Assembly: GCA_024803745.1 (NCBI GenBank) | Contig: JANJXV010000025.1 | Span: forward strand, 13,997,341-14,061,340 | Length of the DNA: 64,000 nucleotides | Direction of reading: 5' to 3' | DNA from: Megascapheus bottae | Lineage: Eukaryota > Chordata > Mammalia > Rodentia > Geomyidae | Shown here: positions 31,500-43,133 of the stretch, in pieces | Layout: each line of letters starts with the position of its first letter | Position numbering within the stretch: the first letter of the stretch is position 1 | Notes under the pieces: generated by a model | Told to the model about the DNA's origin: nothing | Databases searched by the model: none | What the model saw: the letters and a program-made list of their open reading frames with translations, nothing else | Translations under genes and position numbers: made by a program

Positions 31500-31690
31500 C
31501 AGGTCAGGTATAATAGTACATTCCTGTAAAATCTTTGTTATGTAGGAAGCATAGATGGATCATGATCTGATGCTAGCCGTGGGTCAAAACTCAAGAATCT
31601 CTGTGAAATATATCTGAAGAAAAATAGTGGTGGTGGGGAGGTGGGGGGAGGAAAGGCTAGGAGTTAAGTAGTAAAGTGCTTACTTAGTTT
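31500..31690 (+). mobile_element. Old B1/ID-like composite, degraded
   Basis: ATAATAGTACATTCCTGTAA, TCATGATCTGATGCTAGCC and an ID-like GCTAGGAGTTAAGTAGTAAA. Low similarity. Confidence 0.4.
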
Positions 31691-31999
31691 TGTTTTCAGA
31701 AATGTTTAATAGTAATCTGTACTGGCAAAAGTTTGGATAGTGTTTAACAATTCCTTGACATGGCCTAAAGGATATATTGTATTATAGGAAAAAATTAAAC
31801 CCAAATGAGGTAATTATAAGGAATAGTAGTTAGTCAAAAAGTTATAAATATGTAAAGGAAACAAACATTCATTGAGAAACTAGCAGTAAACATGAGTAGT
31901 TTTCAACTCAGGAAGAATTTTTAAAAATAGAGGAAAATAGTAAGTGGTGAAAGGATTTTGTGAGTACAAAGGTTTTAAAATTATTATTATTATTAATAT

Positions 32000-32115
32000 T
32001 TTTGGTGGATTATGGGGTTTTGACTCTGGGCCTGGGCATTGTCCCTGAGCAATTCAGCTCAAGGCTATCACTCTACTACTTGAGCCACAGCCCCACTTCC
32101 CAGTTTTTTAATTAT
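32000..32115 (-). mobile_element. SINE-A right-monomer fragment
   Basis: TGACTCTGGGCCTGGGCATT to GAGCCACAGCCCCACTTCC; preceded by the (TTA)n tract 31979-31996 in the tail position. Confidence 0.88.
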
Positions 32116-32159
32116 TTGGGAATATTTAAAAGCATTTTTAAAAAATATTAAATTTTACC

Positions 32160-32510
32160 TAGGTACATAAGGTCATATAGGATGAGGCTAAATGGAAATG
32201 AGCTTTATCTTGCATAATTGTTGTTCTTAATGTCTTATGTTATTTTTCTTCTCTTTTTTTGCCCTTACGGTTAATCTCATATTGTTACTACATCTGACTT
32301 TGTTACCTGGTAGATTGTATATACGTTTGTTTATTTGAAATAGGAAAGGGAAGGGGGGAAAACAAAATGATTGAGAGGATGTGGGTGGAGGGAAACGGGG
32401 ACAAAAGCATGAGAACAGGTATCAATATGTGAGAAGTAATACGTCTACTATCTGGCGAATGTAACTGTAACACCTCTATACATTATCCCGACAATAAAAA
32501 ATATTAAATT
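32160..32510 (+). mobile_element. L1 3'UTR, terminal ~350 bases
   Basis: It matches, in the opposite orientation, the 3'UTR at 58.25-58.9 kb: TTGTTACCTGGTAGATTGTA, TTGAAATAGGAAAGGGAAG, AAGCATGAGAACAGGTATCA, ending ACAATAAAAAATATTAAA. Here the UTR segment is single copy. Confidence 0.82.
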
Positions 32511-32513
32511 TTA

Positions 32514-32732
32514 AGCCAGGCACCAGTGGTTGATACCTGTAATCCAAACTACTCAGGAGGCTGAGATCTGAGATCAGGGTTCAAAGCCAGTCAAGGCAGG
32601 AAAGTCTGTAAGACTCTTACCTCTGATTAATCACCAAAAAACCAGAACTGGTACTATGGCTTAAAGTAGTAGAGCACTAGCCTGTGAATTAAAAAGCTCA
32701 GGGTCAATGCCAAGGCCATGAGTTCAAATCTT
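32514..32732 (+). mobile_element. SINE-A, full length
   Basis: AGGCACCAGTGGTTGATACC to AAGGCCATGAGTTCAAATC. It inserted directly behind the L1 A-tail. Confidence 0.92.
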
Positions 32733-32734
32733 TG

Positions 32735-32972
32735 GGAGGGTAGGGAATAGGGTACAGAACTCGAGAGGAAAAAGGGTGAAAAAATACAGCCATGGAGCTC
32801 ACTAGACAGAGATGAAAACATACAACTGGTAAATGGAGATGGGACTGAGAGAGTGAGGGAACTAAAGACACTGCACAAAAGCAAATATACTTATTCATTA
32901 CCTGACTCGTGTAATTTTAATCCCTCTGTACATCACCTCTATAATACAATAAAGTAAGTCAATAAAAAATTT
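32735..32972 (+). mobile_element. L1 3'UTR, second subfamily
   Basis: GAGAGAGTGAGGGAACTAAAG, ATTCATTACCTGACTCGTGT, CCTCTGTACATCACCTCTAT and an AATACAATAAAGTAAG end. The same 3' end type is at 45597-45725. Confidence 0.7.
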
Positions 32973-33179
32973 AGCATGTGGAAAAAAATATAGAATATAT
33001 CGCTGAATGGGGGGAATGTAGAGCAGGATAAATAGTACTACTTTTTGAGGGGAGAATAATATAAATTTGGTTTTAGGTTCATGAGTAAAATCTAGAAGCC
33101 CACCTAAGAAAAAGTATTTTGATTTTAAGAATGCATGTTAAAAGTTTAATGACATCTAAAATGCAAGGGATATAGTGCA

Positions 33180-33680
33180 TAGCTTTCAGACAAATAGGGA
33201 AAGGAAATAGAATCAAATTAGTTTATCTAAGAAAGGAGAAAACAAAACAAAAGAGGCAGAAACAACAATCTTGTTTAAAAAAGTTCATCCCAGTCTCAGA
33301 CCTAAAAAGAAGAAAAAAGTTCAAAGCAATTAAATTGTGAAATTTAAGTGGATTAAATTAGTCAAGTACGGCAGATATTCTTGATATTTTTAATAATTCA
33401 GTCATCAGAAGACTCATGACTGAAATATTAAATCACAAAAAGTTGAAAGGATATAAGGAACAGATCTATTATAGAAACAATAACCTAAAGTCATTTAAAA
33501 TTACTAAGACTGGTCGGGGGAATGAATTTTAAGGGAAAAGACATTGAGAAGTTAAAGAAGTGCCATTAGCTTGACAAAGAACCAGTTCTCCAAGAAGATA
33601 TAACAATTCCAAGATTGAATGAGCCAAAGAACATTGTGTCAAACTACATGAGGCCTAAAAAAAATTCCATGGGAAAGTGG
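33180..33680 (+). mobile_element. L1 ORF2 fragment (decayed)
   Basis: TCCAAGAAGATATAACAATTCC followed by an AACATTGTG/CAAACTACATGAGG block is the standard L1 endonuclease-to-RT transition. GTGGATTAAATTAGTC upstream fits the same order. Many frameshifts and stops. Confidence 0.6.
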
Positions 33681-33789
33681 CAACTTTTCCATAAATGCTG
33701 GGAGACTGTAAAGTCTGTTGATTTAGAAACCTAGGTTCAGTTGAGGTATACACATCAAATGGTTGAGCATTCGTGTTCTCCATCTATAA

Positions 33790-33935
33790 AATGCACATCA
33801 TATAGGTATAGCATTGCACACCTATCATCTTAGCACTTGGAGGGCTGAAGACAGGAAGATGTTGAATTTGAGGCTAGAATGCCCTACAAAGCTGACATCC
33901 TGACTCCTAACACAAATGTATATGGAAACAAACAA
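33790..33935 (+). mobile_element. Old B1 monomer
   Basis: GCACACCTATCATCTTAGCA, TTGGAGGGCTGAAGACAGGA, GTTGAATTTGAGGCTAGAATG. Confidence 0.65.
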
Positions 33936-33939
33936 AAGG

Positions 33940-35060
33940 AAATTCTCATATCCTCCCTCTGAAATCCAAACATAACCTGCTTATATAAATGAATTTAAAA
34001 TGTGTTAAAAACAAGAGTATAGCCCAGAAAACAAATACTAGCCATTTATTACTGATGATAAATACATCTTTTAACAAGCGCAACTATTACAAATAGAATA
34101 ATTAGTGAAGACATTAAAAAAAGGATTGAAAAGAGAAAATTGTATCACCATTTATTCTACAGTATTTATGAGACACCATATTCTCTTCTTAAATTATTAA
34201 CTTGTGCAAACTACTGGAAGATCACTTAACATTCTTAATGGAGGAATATATTCACATAGAAATATTAACTATAAACAAATTGTATTCACTTGGACTAAGA
34301 CAATAGCAGTGATGCTGCCCCCTAGTGGCAGAACCCAGCAACTTGAACTGGACAATGAAGTACCGTCTCGTAGATCATTCTAATAAATGGATAAGCTGTA
34401 GGCCACATTTTTTGTAGTAAATGTTTACTCAAAGCCTGTTGTTACTGAAGTTGTCGTCATCATCATCATTTTTATCATGCTCAGTGCCTTTGTGACAGAT
34501 AGCAATTTCTAGGTCATCTCCTATGGCCAGAGATGCAAGGTCATATGACATAGATAGGGTGATCTATGTTCAGGAACCAACCTTTGGTCACTTTCTCAGA
34601 GGGGGACAAGTCTAACCACCATTAGACACTTGGAGGTCTGGTACATACAGCTCTAATGGTCAGTAGTTTGCATTTCTGCCCCAAAGAACACTGAGGTTAT
34701 CCATCCTGGAGCACATGGCATTCTCTCATGACCTGGAAGTATCCAAAAGAAGAAATATAAAGCTTCAGCTACAATTCAGTAGGCTCTATTATCATGTAAA
34801 AGTGTAAGCCATATCGAGTAAACCATATAGAGGATTCAGAATACATAAAAATCCATGTTAAAAAGAAATTCAAGTAAGGTTACATTTGTCAAGAGATACT
34901 TGTACAGTAAATGCTGTCATCAACAGAGAGCAGGCAGCCTTTTTTCCTGCTTTAAAAATGCAGGTTGCAAACTGAGTTTGTTGAGAAGGGTTGGCATTCG
35001 ATTTCTGTTAGGCTCTTGTCTCAACCACTACTCTAGTGATTGAGTCCAACAGTTCCAGTT
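33940..35060. other. Repeat-free sequence around the CTCF motif
   Basis: No SINE, L1 or open frame of interest was seen. A short (CAT)n run is at 34456-34471. Confidence 0.5.
34313..34333 (-). promoter_or_regulatory. Predicted CTCF-binding motif
   Basis: The minus strand reads TTCTGCCACTAGGGGGCAGC, a full match to the CTCF core (CCASYAGRKGGCRS type). It sits in repeat-free sequence (33940-35060) rather than in a SINE. Occupancy cannot be judged from sequence. Confidence 0.7.
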
Positions 35061-35061
35061 G

Positions 35062-35262
35062 GACCCTAGTGGTTCATGCTTGCAATACTAGCTACTCAGG
35101 AGGCTAAGAGCCACAAACATCCTGGTTTGAAGCCAGGCTGTGTAGAAAAGTCTGCCAGTCTCTGCTCTCTCAGATTATCAGTAGAAAGGTAGCTTGGAGG
35201 TATTGCTCAAGTAGTAGAGTGCCAGTTGAGCAAATACAAAGCCAGTATCATCAAAGAAAAAA
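35062..35262 (+). mobile_element. SINE-A, diverged, shortened right monomer
   Basis: CTAGTGGTTCATGCTTGCAA, CTACTCAGGAGGCTAAGAGC, and right-monomer TTGCTCAAGTAGTAGAGTGC; the 3' part GGCCCTGAGTTCAAG is missing. Confidence 0.8.
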
Positions 35263-35488
35263 TTCAGAATTTTTTCATTTCATTTTTTACACACGAAGTA
35301 TAATACCTTCTGTAATGTGGATCATTTCCCACAAATTTGGCGTCAGTTTATGAAATGGTTTTTAAACCAATCATGCAGAATGTCTAAATACGTACAATTT
35401 TCTTTTTCAAGAGTTATGACTAAGTAGTAGGCCAAGAGCTGGAATTGGAAACACCTTGATGATAATCTGACGGTTTCATGTGAGCATT

Positions 35489-35572
35489 GGGATTGGATAT
35501 GCAGTGGTAGAGCACTTGCCGAGCATGTACAAAGGCCCTAGGTGTGATCCCCAGCACAATCAACCAAAATGT
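35489..35572 (+). mobile_element. ID monomer
   Basis: GCAGTGGTAGAGCACTTGCC and GGTGTGATCCCCAGCAC give both pol III boxes; there is no second monomer. This is the classical rodent ID form. Confidence 0.8.
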
Positions 35573-35689
35573 CCTGAGATCAATGTTTAATTTGTGGACC
35601 TCACACAATTTGAGGGTAATGATTCCAAGCTTGGGCTGTGTCCAGATAGTCAGCAATCTACTTACTTGTTTATATGTTTGAAAATAGTA

Positions 35690-35856
35690 CAGATCATTAA
35701 AATCACAATAAGATGACTGTTCAAACCTGCCAAAATGGCCAAAAAAAAGGGGGGGGGAAAGCAAGGGTATGAAATATCTGAATTTTCACAGATTGCTGGT
35801 GGGAGTGAAGAGGGGAAACAGCATGTTCCGAAACAGTTTGGTTGATCTTTATACTT
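35690..35856 (+). mobile_element. L1 ORF2 fragment
   Basis: ATTGCTGGTGGGAGTGAAGA and GAAACAGTTTGGTTGATCTT are canonical late-ORF2 sequence. It contains a G-run (35751-35757), is cut by the SINE-A at 35858 and seems to resume at 36095. Confidence 0.75.
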
Positions 35857-35857
35857 C

Positions 35858-36095
35858 TTTTTTTTGGGGAGGGCAGTCATGGGGCTTGAACTCTAGTCCT
35901 GGGCATGTCCTTGAGCTCTTCAGCTCAAGAGTACTGCCCTACCCACTGAGACTCAGCCCCACTTCCAGTTTTCTAGTGGTTAACTGAGATAAGAGTCTCA
36001 TGGTCTTTAGTGCCTGGGCTGGCTTTGAAACATGATCCTCAGATCTCAGCTTCCTGAGCATCTAGGATTATAGGCGTGAGCCACTGCGCCTGGCA
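35858..36095 (-). mobile_element. SINE-A, full length, inserted in L1
   Basis: GGGGCTTGAACTCTAGTCCT to ATAGGCGTGAGCCACTGCGC. Close to consensus and less diverged than the L1 that it splits. Confidence 0.93.
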
Positions 36096-36470
36096 TTGCT
36101 CTGTATACTTCTATGTGATGACTGGCAGGCCCATTTCTTAATTAAGATAAATTAAAAGAACAAGGTTCGAAAAAACACTTGTACAGGAAAGAGCAGAAGT
36201 TTTAAATTTTGGACAATGGGCCATTTAACAAGTATTTATTTCACATTTTTATGTTTTTGGTGTCTTATTAAGAACATTTTGGTTGTCTTTGGGTTAGCAG
36301 TTTTGTGGTGTTAGTGTTGATACCTAGGTTAGGATCCATTTGGTGTTAACAAAAAGACTGTTACATTCATTTTCATAGCAGGTTTATTCATAATGGTTCA
36401 AGCTAGGAACAATAGAATGGTACCTCATGACATGCATGAAATATAACTTTTAAAAATTGCTGATTTCAAT
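36096..36470 (+). mobile_element. L1 ORF2 continuation
   Basis: TTTCATAGCAGGTTTATTCATAATGG is the L1 ORF2 motif 'CATAGCAGCATTATTCATAATAGC' in decayed form. The T-rich part 36215-36360 may be a separate insertion. Confidence 0.55.
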
Positions 36471-36657
36471 ACTGATACTTTCTGTGATAAATGTAACCCA
36501 CCAGACCAAGGTGCAAGGCTAATTTCCAAGAAAGGAAGTAAGTATTTTAAGTGTTTAGGGCCTTGAAGAGTCAGAGAGAAACTATTTGACAGAAAATTAA
36601 AAACAAAACAAGAAACTAAATTTGTATGGAATTTGAAAAACTAATGCTAGCATGTTT

Positions 36658-36752
36658 TTTTTTTGTGTGTGTGTGTATGTGTGTCTGTCTCTCTGTGTCT
36701 GTCTCTCTGTGTCTGTCTGTGTCTATGTCTGTCTGTGTCTATGTCTGCCTGC

Positions 36753-36792
<40 letters not shown>

Positions 36793-36828
36793 GACTGCCT
36801 GCCTGCCTGCCTGCCTGCCTCCATCCCT
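36658..36828. repeat. Complex (GT)n/(TGTC)n/(TGCC)n simple repeat
   Basis: GT units, then interleaved TGTCTCTC, pure TGTC, CTAT and TGCC units. It lies at the tail of the minus-strand SINE at 36834. Confidence 0.95.
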
Positions 36829-36833
36829 CCGTG

Positions 36834-37142
36834 TCCTAGGGTTTGAACTCAGAGCCTTGATAGGTAGGCACCCTACCAGTTGAGTCAGATCTCTAGCTCT
36901 TTTCTGCTTTATGTTTTAGGTGGCGTCTTGTACTTTTTGTCAGGGGCTAGTTTCAGACTTCAGTCCTCTTACCTGCACCTCCAACATAGCTGATATTACA
37001 GATAAGGACCTCCACTTCTAGTTTCTTTTTTGAGATAGAAGCCCCCTAACTTTTTGCCCAGGCTGACCTCGAACTGCAATCCTCTTGATCTCTACCTCCT
37101 GAGAAGTTAGGATTAAAAGAATGAACTACTAGGCCTGACTAC
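36834..37142 (-). mobile_element. Older B1-dimer/ID composite
   Basis: ID-like GGGTTTGAACTCAGAGCCTT at the 3' side. Two B1-like arms follow: TCAGGGGCTAGTTTCAGACT ... GATATTACAGAT, and CCCAGGCTGACCTCGAACTG ... GTTAGGATTAAAAG. Confidence 0.75.
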
Positions 37143-37559
37143 CAGCTGGTTCTTGAATGTCTTCCATTTGCTCTCACAAGGAATAGTTAAGTAACAAGAA
37201 CAGGAGCCGTTTTAAAAATTAACTCAATACTGAATAGATTTATTTTAAAAACTGGTACACAGTACAGAGTCCCAGATTTTATTTTGAAACCACTGCACCC
37301 ATCTCATCCATTATTCATCCACAGGGCACTTTTCTTGGTTTATGATTTTCCTAAATTTCTTCATTTGAATTTTGGCCTTGCATTCAATAGCGGGCAATAT
37401 ATTATTCTTATATAATGTTTAAATACAAAGGCAAATGGCATGGAACAATTAGAATCGATGGCTTGGGAGTCTGGTACTCAGATATAGGCAAATGTTGTGC
37501 TTTCAACTTTTACCTATCAGTTCCACTTTATGTGGGTTAGATTTTCATACATTAAAAAA

Positions 37560-37930
37560 ATAAATTAACTATTCAATGTGGCAGCCCTACTTTGTTCGCA
37601 TAATATAAGCAAAACAAATACGTCAGGTTAATGATGTCAGGACTCTTCTTTATTGAAAAAAGCAGTTTATTAATACCTTATTGCTACAAGCTGGGTCTTA
37701 TTATCATCTTGGACCATTTAGAATCTTATTAGGTATTCTGCTGGTGGATGAATCATCCTGTGATAAATTCTTTGCCATGTCCTTCACAGTTGTCATGGCA
37801 GGATCATAAACAGCATTTATAATAATCTAGCCTAGAGGAAGCGGCTGACAGTGGTCTGCTTAGCATGCAGGAAATATTCAGATCGGTTGTGTCTGGTTAG
37901 ACACAAGCTCACGAGAGAGCTCCCAAAGTT
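37560..37930. other. Conserved-noncoding candidate
   Basis: Repeat-free; AAATACGTCAGGTTAATGATGTCAGG combines a CRE-like ACGTCA, TTAATGA and ATGTCA. Flanking 37142-38560 holds no repeat I recognise. Confidence 0.35.
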
Positions 37931-38567
37931 AAATGTAGCATGGGTTTCTCTGAAGATTTTTCTTTGGGGAACAAAAAAAGCAGGAGGTCACGGATATGGG
38001 GCTGGAAACCACTTTAGAAGTCACAGATAGCTTCTTCCCATCAGATCTGTAGGACAGCAGGGAAGGTCAAAGCACAGACCTTCTCTTCCCCACCTCAGCA
38101 GAATGCTGAGATCTTGATTCCCAAATACCAGGTCAAAATATCAATAGTTTTTATGTTGACTAACTTTTTTTATCCTTTCATTTAGATTTCACATACGAAA
38201 ATAGGAATTGTGCATGTTGTTATCTAATTCATGCATTTCTTGAGAAAATTTTGAAAAAGAAGACAAGTACAGGTGTGAATTCCTAGCATAAACCAGATAC
38301 TTTTACTGGATTCTATAACTGTAGATTTCAACACTTAGGAAACCCTGATGTGTACTTATGTATACATAAATGTAATATAGAGAGAACTATGGGTAGACTG
38401 GTACCAACCCTAGGCAAATCCATGCAAGAGGCAAATGAGCTAGTCAAATATTTTTCCAGATATTTCTCATAACAAATCCACAGTTAATTTCTTACTATTC
38501 CCTGAGCAAGTGGCTTTGATTTAAAAAAACAACAACAACAAAAAAAACAACTGTTACCTTTGTCCAG

Positions 38568-38662
38568 AAAGTGGCTCAAGTCGTAGAGCTCTAACCTTGA
38601 GAAAGTCCAAGGACAGTGTTCAGGCCCTGAGTTCAAGCCCCAGGACTGGCAAAAAAAAAAGA
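38568..38662 (+). mobile_element. SINE-B right monomer only
   Basis: AAGTGGCTCAAGTCGTAGAG to CAGGACTGGCAAAAAAAAAA. GAAAGTCC (not GCTCAGGG) marks the B-type right monomer. 5'-truncated. Confidence 0.9.
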
Positions 38663-39497
38663 CTAGTAGAAAATTCAAGACTACATTAAAAACCATTGTG
38701 ATCAGCTTAATGTTGACTTTTCGATCTAGGTTATACCTTTCATTGTGTAGTAAAAAGGGCTGCAATATTGATTAGAATGTTTTCTCAACCCATTCCAGGC
38801 AAGGAGAAATGAGTTCCCTGCTTGCTCCTTCCATCAATTCAGGTATAGTTTATTGTAGAAGTTCTCTACCACTGTCACAACTTTAGTTTTCTCTTCAGCA
38901 GAGTGCGGGGTGGGGGTAGGGTTTACACAAAATAGAGTATTTGGCAACCCTTCACTTCTACTCATCAATATGTATTAAGTAAGAACAGAAATTATATAGT
39001 TCCTTTATTTAGAATTTTAATAGGAATGGTTTTAAACATTCACAGAAGGGCAGTGAACACATAATGAAGCAGCATGTCACTATCCATTGTCTGTTTATCA
39101 GCATTGTGTCAATGGATGGCAGGTTTTAAAAGCATATATCCGGATTTATGCATCTAAATAGTAACTAGATCAGAATGGGTTTATCTAGGAAATTCATCCA
39201 TGTGTTGGAGCAATGTAGAGCATTCCTGTGCAAGGTTGGGTTAGTTTTGGGACATGGTTGAGAACAAAAGGTTAGCAAATAAGGAAAATGAACATTCATA
39301 GGACAAATACTAAATCTTAAGTCTACATATCATTTGAGCAGTGGTAAGCCACTATTAGAATAAATGTTTTTGTGAATTCATCAAATATAGCATTCAAGGC
39401 TCAGTGCTACAGATCATAAGAGTTGCAAAACTGAGTAAGACTCAGTACTTTCAGCATTGAAATCGTACCCTAGTAGATTTGAAATTTGCAACCAAAC

Positions 39498-39706
39498 TTG
39501 TGTGGCTCATTCTTGTGATGCTGGTGGCTCTGGTAGCTGAGATCCAGATTGTTGAACTTTAAAGCCAGGAAAGTATATAAGGCTTCACTCCAATTAATCA
39601 GCAAGAAAACTGGAGATATGACACAAGTGGTAGAGCACAAGTCATGAGTGAGAAAGCCAAGCAAGTGTGAGGCTCTGAGTTCAATCCCGGGTACCTGCAA
39701 AAAATA
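39498..39706 (+). mobile_element. SINE-A, diverged
   Basis: GTGGCTCATTCTTGTGATGC, link CTTCACTCCAATTAATCAGC, right-monomer CACAAGTGGTAGAGCACAAG to GTTCAATCCCGGGTACC. The 3' end is closer to an ID B box than in the other copies, so it may be an early form. Confidence 0.75.
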
Positions 39707-40019
39707 AATTTGTCTGATTACTGCATTTTCAAAGGGCGTATCACATAACAATGGCTTCATCATACCTTGGTGTTTTTGCATCCCTTTCCAAGGCACTTTT
39801 TGTTGTGACTGACAGTCTGTTCTGTCTCCATGTTTGTAAGCAACCACATGGAATTCTAACATTTCTTTCTATAGCACAGAAAGAGGGAGGTCTGTCTTCC
39901 CTCAAACACTGCACACTTAAAATGTGAAGCCAAATGTGTGCACTTGAGCAGAAACCATGGATGCCCACCGCCAGGGCCCTGCACAACATTCAGTTTCACT
40001 CAGAGGAAGTGATTTCTGT

Positions 40020-40330
40020 TCAAATGTCTGTTGTTGACTAGATCAATTGCTCCCACAATTCCCAGAGAGTGAACATACAACTCTCTCATTGATTGATTGA
40101 CTTAACATCGGCCAATTAGAGCTTAAACTGTCTAATTAAGCCCAAGATGGAGCCATCAATGCCTTGAATTCCGAGGCCTGTTAACTTTACCTAGACAATA
40201 GAATGAGGGCAGGTGTGTATTAGCACTGGGAATAATGAGGCAAACCAGAATGATACATTCTGCAAATACAATACACTCTGGGAATGTTAACAAGAATAAG
40301 CAAAAGACATGTCTAGCCTAAAAATATAGT
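40020..40330. other. Strong conserved-noncoding / enhancer candidate
   Basis: CTCATTGATTGATTGACTTA (PBX/HOX-type TGATTGAT and TTGATTGAC), CGGCCAATTAGAGC, CTGTCTAATTAAGC, GGAGCCATCAATGCC and GGGAATAATGAGGC lie within 200 repeat-free bases. Confidence 0.55.
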
Positions 40331-41260
40331 AAAAGCCTTAACAAAATCCACATGCAACCTCTCCAGAATATTCTTTCTCAAACACATCTACTTCTGTATA
40401 TCAGTTGCTGTTTAAACAACAGGAACTAAATATGCATCATTATACAGAGTGCTATCATAAATATTGTCTCTACTTTTACCCCACCTTCTTTTCTCCCCCT
40501 CCCCCATACAACTCACTAACCAGGGTTGTTTACTACCCTACACTTATCAAGACAGCTCTATTTCACTGGCAGAGCCTCAATTCACAATATGTACTCCTTC
40601 CTCCACTGTTATATCAGTGTCATAATTACTCCCTATTTCTCCTCCTCTTAGAACATTAAAATTGCTCACTTCAGAAACATGACGAGGGCAATTCTCTTTA
40701 AGGACAAATGACAGAAAATGTGTGCTGACTTGCTTTCAAAATCAGTCCATTTGTAAAAAGATTAAAATTATCTACACCAAACATTCTTTTCACTGTCAAG
40801 CTAGCAACTATAAAAAGTAAATCACATGAACAGATGTTGGAACCCAATGTATTCAGCCAAGCACAGATTATTTTATAAACACCACTATACTACCTCAGTC
40901 TGTCCCTTCAGCTGTAGCTATATCGGTTCTTGGGTTAATATTTAGCAAAGATGCATTTTAAGTAAGTCAGCAGAAGAGAGAGAAAAAATCCTCAGGTATG
41001 TGAATGTTATTAATCATAATTAAAGTAGATTTGACAGTTTTGTTAGCAGTAAAGACAGTGAGTTCCTTTCTCTGACATCAGAATCCTAAAGGAATACTTG
41101 TGGTTTCATTATCAACTTCATTGGTCTTTGCACCAATAATATCCACTTGGAGTAGATGAAATTTTTAGAGCATTGTGAGCTTTGAGGTTATTTGCTGACA
41201 TTCATCACTGGGTGGTGAGGAATAACAAAAGCTGGGATCTTATTGAGATAAAATACAGGG
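40331..41260. other. Repeat-free sequence, minor motif cluster
   Basis: No gene or repeat. Around 41000-41050, TTATTAATCATAATTAAAGT is followed by GATTTGACAG (MEIS-type TGACAG). Confidence 0.35.
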
Positions 41261-41502
41261 ACTCATGCTGGGGTTAAATGTGAGTCCCAGGAAAACACAT
41301 AGCCTGCCCCACAATGCATTCCTACTGAAGGGTCATCCTTCAGAGTTGTTGGTTTTTGTCTATGTATATGGCACTGTGTTTTTGATCTCCCATTAACTTG
41401 GAAAGGGAGAGTGCCCACTGCAATGGCACTCTTCAGTAAGATGTTGAGAATTAGGAAACAAATCAGTTGTGTGAGATAGACTTGTTTCAATAAAACCAAA
41501 CA

Positions 41503-41712
41503 GAGCCAGGCACCATGGCTCATGCCTGTAATCCTAGCTACTCAGGAGGCTGAGATCTGTAGACTGCAGTTCAAAGCCAGCACAGGCATGAAAGTCTGTG
41601 GGACTCTTAGCTCCAATTAAGGGGTAGGGCAGTAGTTTTGAGGTAAAGAGCTCAGGGACAACACCCAGGCCCAGAGTTCAAGCCCCACAACCAACAAAAA
41701 ATTAAAAAATAA
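41503..41712 (+). mobile_element. SINE-A with deletion at the monomer junction
   Basis: GGCTCATGCCTGTAATCCTA, then TAGCTCCAATTAAG joins directly to GGGGTAGGGCAGTAGTTTTG. The usual CCAGAAGTGGTGCTGTGGCT is missing. Confidence 0.92.
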
Positions 41713-42930
41713 GACAAACAGGAGGACACTTTCATTTCATCAGACCCAATCCCATTAATGTACTTTCTAAAAATGAAAGTGCCTTATGAGACTTTACATC
41801 ATACAGAGTTGAGGTGCCTTTGCCAGTGATTTCAAAGAATTCCTATCACTTGCTGTAAACTTCAGCCAAGTTTTTCTTGGGCCCAACAGGGAAACTTGGC
41901 CTGTCATGTGGAAACCCTCAGTTCACTTTCTGCTATCATCTTTCGCAATTTTGGGAGTCATACAAGCAGTGTGCATTATGGCATGGACAGGACACATAAG
42001 AGTAGGAGATATGTGAGTCTCATCAGCTACCTTTGGTAATTCTGAATCAGCGGTCAGCTAGTGCCAGGCAGGATAGAAGGGTATCCGTTGTGACACTGTG
42101 GTGAAACTACAGCAATTTGGCAATGATGAGATGTGGTGAGATGATTTCTTATAATCATGATGGTCCCTGGAGTCTTAGGTTTTATCCAAATATTCATTAT
42201 TAAAAATCCTCACAAAAACAAAATCTCTGATGAAGATTAAAGAAATTGTTTATAGAAAAGACCAGTTGATGCTATGAACATTGGATATTTTCAAACTATT
42301 CTGTGCTCAAGAAATTGGTGAACATAATTTCTGGACCTTAATTCAACTAATGTTCAAAGGCAGAGAGACTCAGATGCCCTTTATATTCTATGCAAAGAGA
42401 TTAATGTGTACCTTGTAGCTCATCTACACTCTTTTCTACCAATAATGAAATGTTTCCCTACATGTATATAGTCATTTATAATGACATAGCTTATTGCATT
42501 TTGTCGTCTCTTTTATTTTTCTTTCACCCTCCAATTTTCTAAAACATGGTATGTTTTTTAAAGTATTAAATACTTTTGTACTTACTTGTGTACCCCTGAT
42601 TTACATAAATAAGTTTATTGCACTCCCTAGCCTGCTTTGTTGTGGCTAAACTCAGCTCTTCTCTCAGTTTACCATTCTCATATTCTCTTTATTTCAATTT
42701 TTAAACTCCAATATTTATTGCCATTTATAATTTAATAATACTCTATAGAAATTATTTATTACTAATAGTTATTTAAAATATGATATACACTATTTACAAA
42801 AATTGTGAAATACAGAAAAACTCAAGGGAAATTTAAAAATCTATAATATAATCATAGAAATATATTAGTTAACAGTTTAGTTAATATATTCCCTATTCTA
42901 TATCTATCTATATTCCAGCCTTTTCATAAA
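41713..42930. other. AT-rich unique sequence, no gene seen
   Basis: No recognisable repeat. 42650-42900 is exceptionally AT-rich. Open frames are short. Confidence 0.5.
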
Positions 42931-42935
42931 TAACA

Positions 42936-42936
<1 letters not shown>

Positions 42937-42975
<39 letters not shown>
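42937..42975. repeat. (GT)n microsatellite
   Basis: About 18 GT units followed by GCATGTGCATGCATG. Confidence 0.97.
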
Positions 42976-43042
42976 ATGTGCATGCATGTATATAGGATTC
43001 TTAGGTCGATTTTGAACAATGAGAGTAATAGATAAAATGGAA

Positions 43043-43133
43043 GAAAGAGAGGGAGGAAGGAAGGGAGGGAGGGAGGAAGGAAGGGAGGGAGGGAGGAAGG
43101 AAGGGAGAGAGGGAGGAAGGAAGGAAAGATGGG
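43043..43133. repeat. (GGAA)n/(GGGA)n polypurine tract
   Basis: About 90 bases of plus-strand purines in which GGAAGGAA and GGGAGGGA blocks alternate three times with a ~24-base higher period. Confidence 0.96.
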
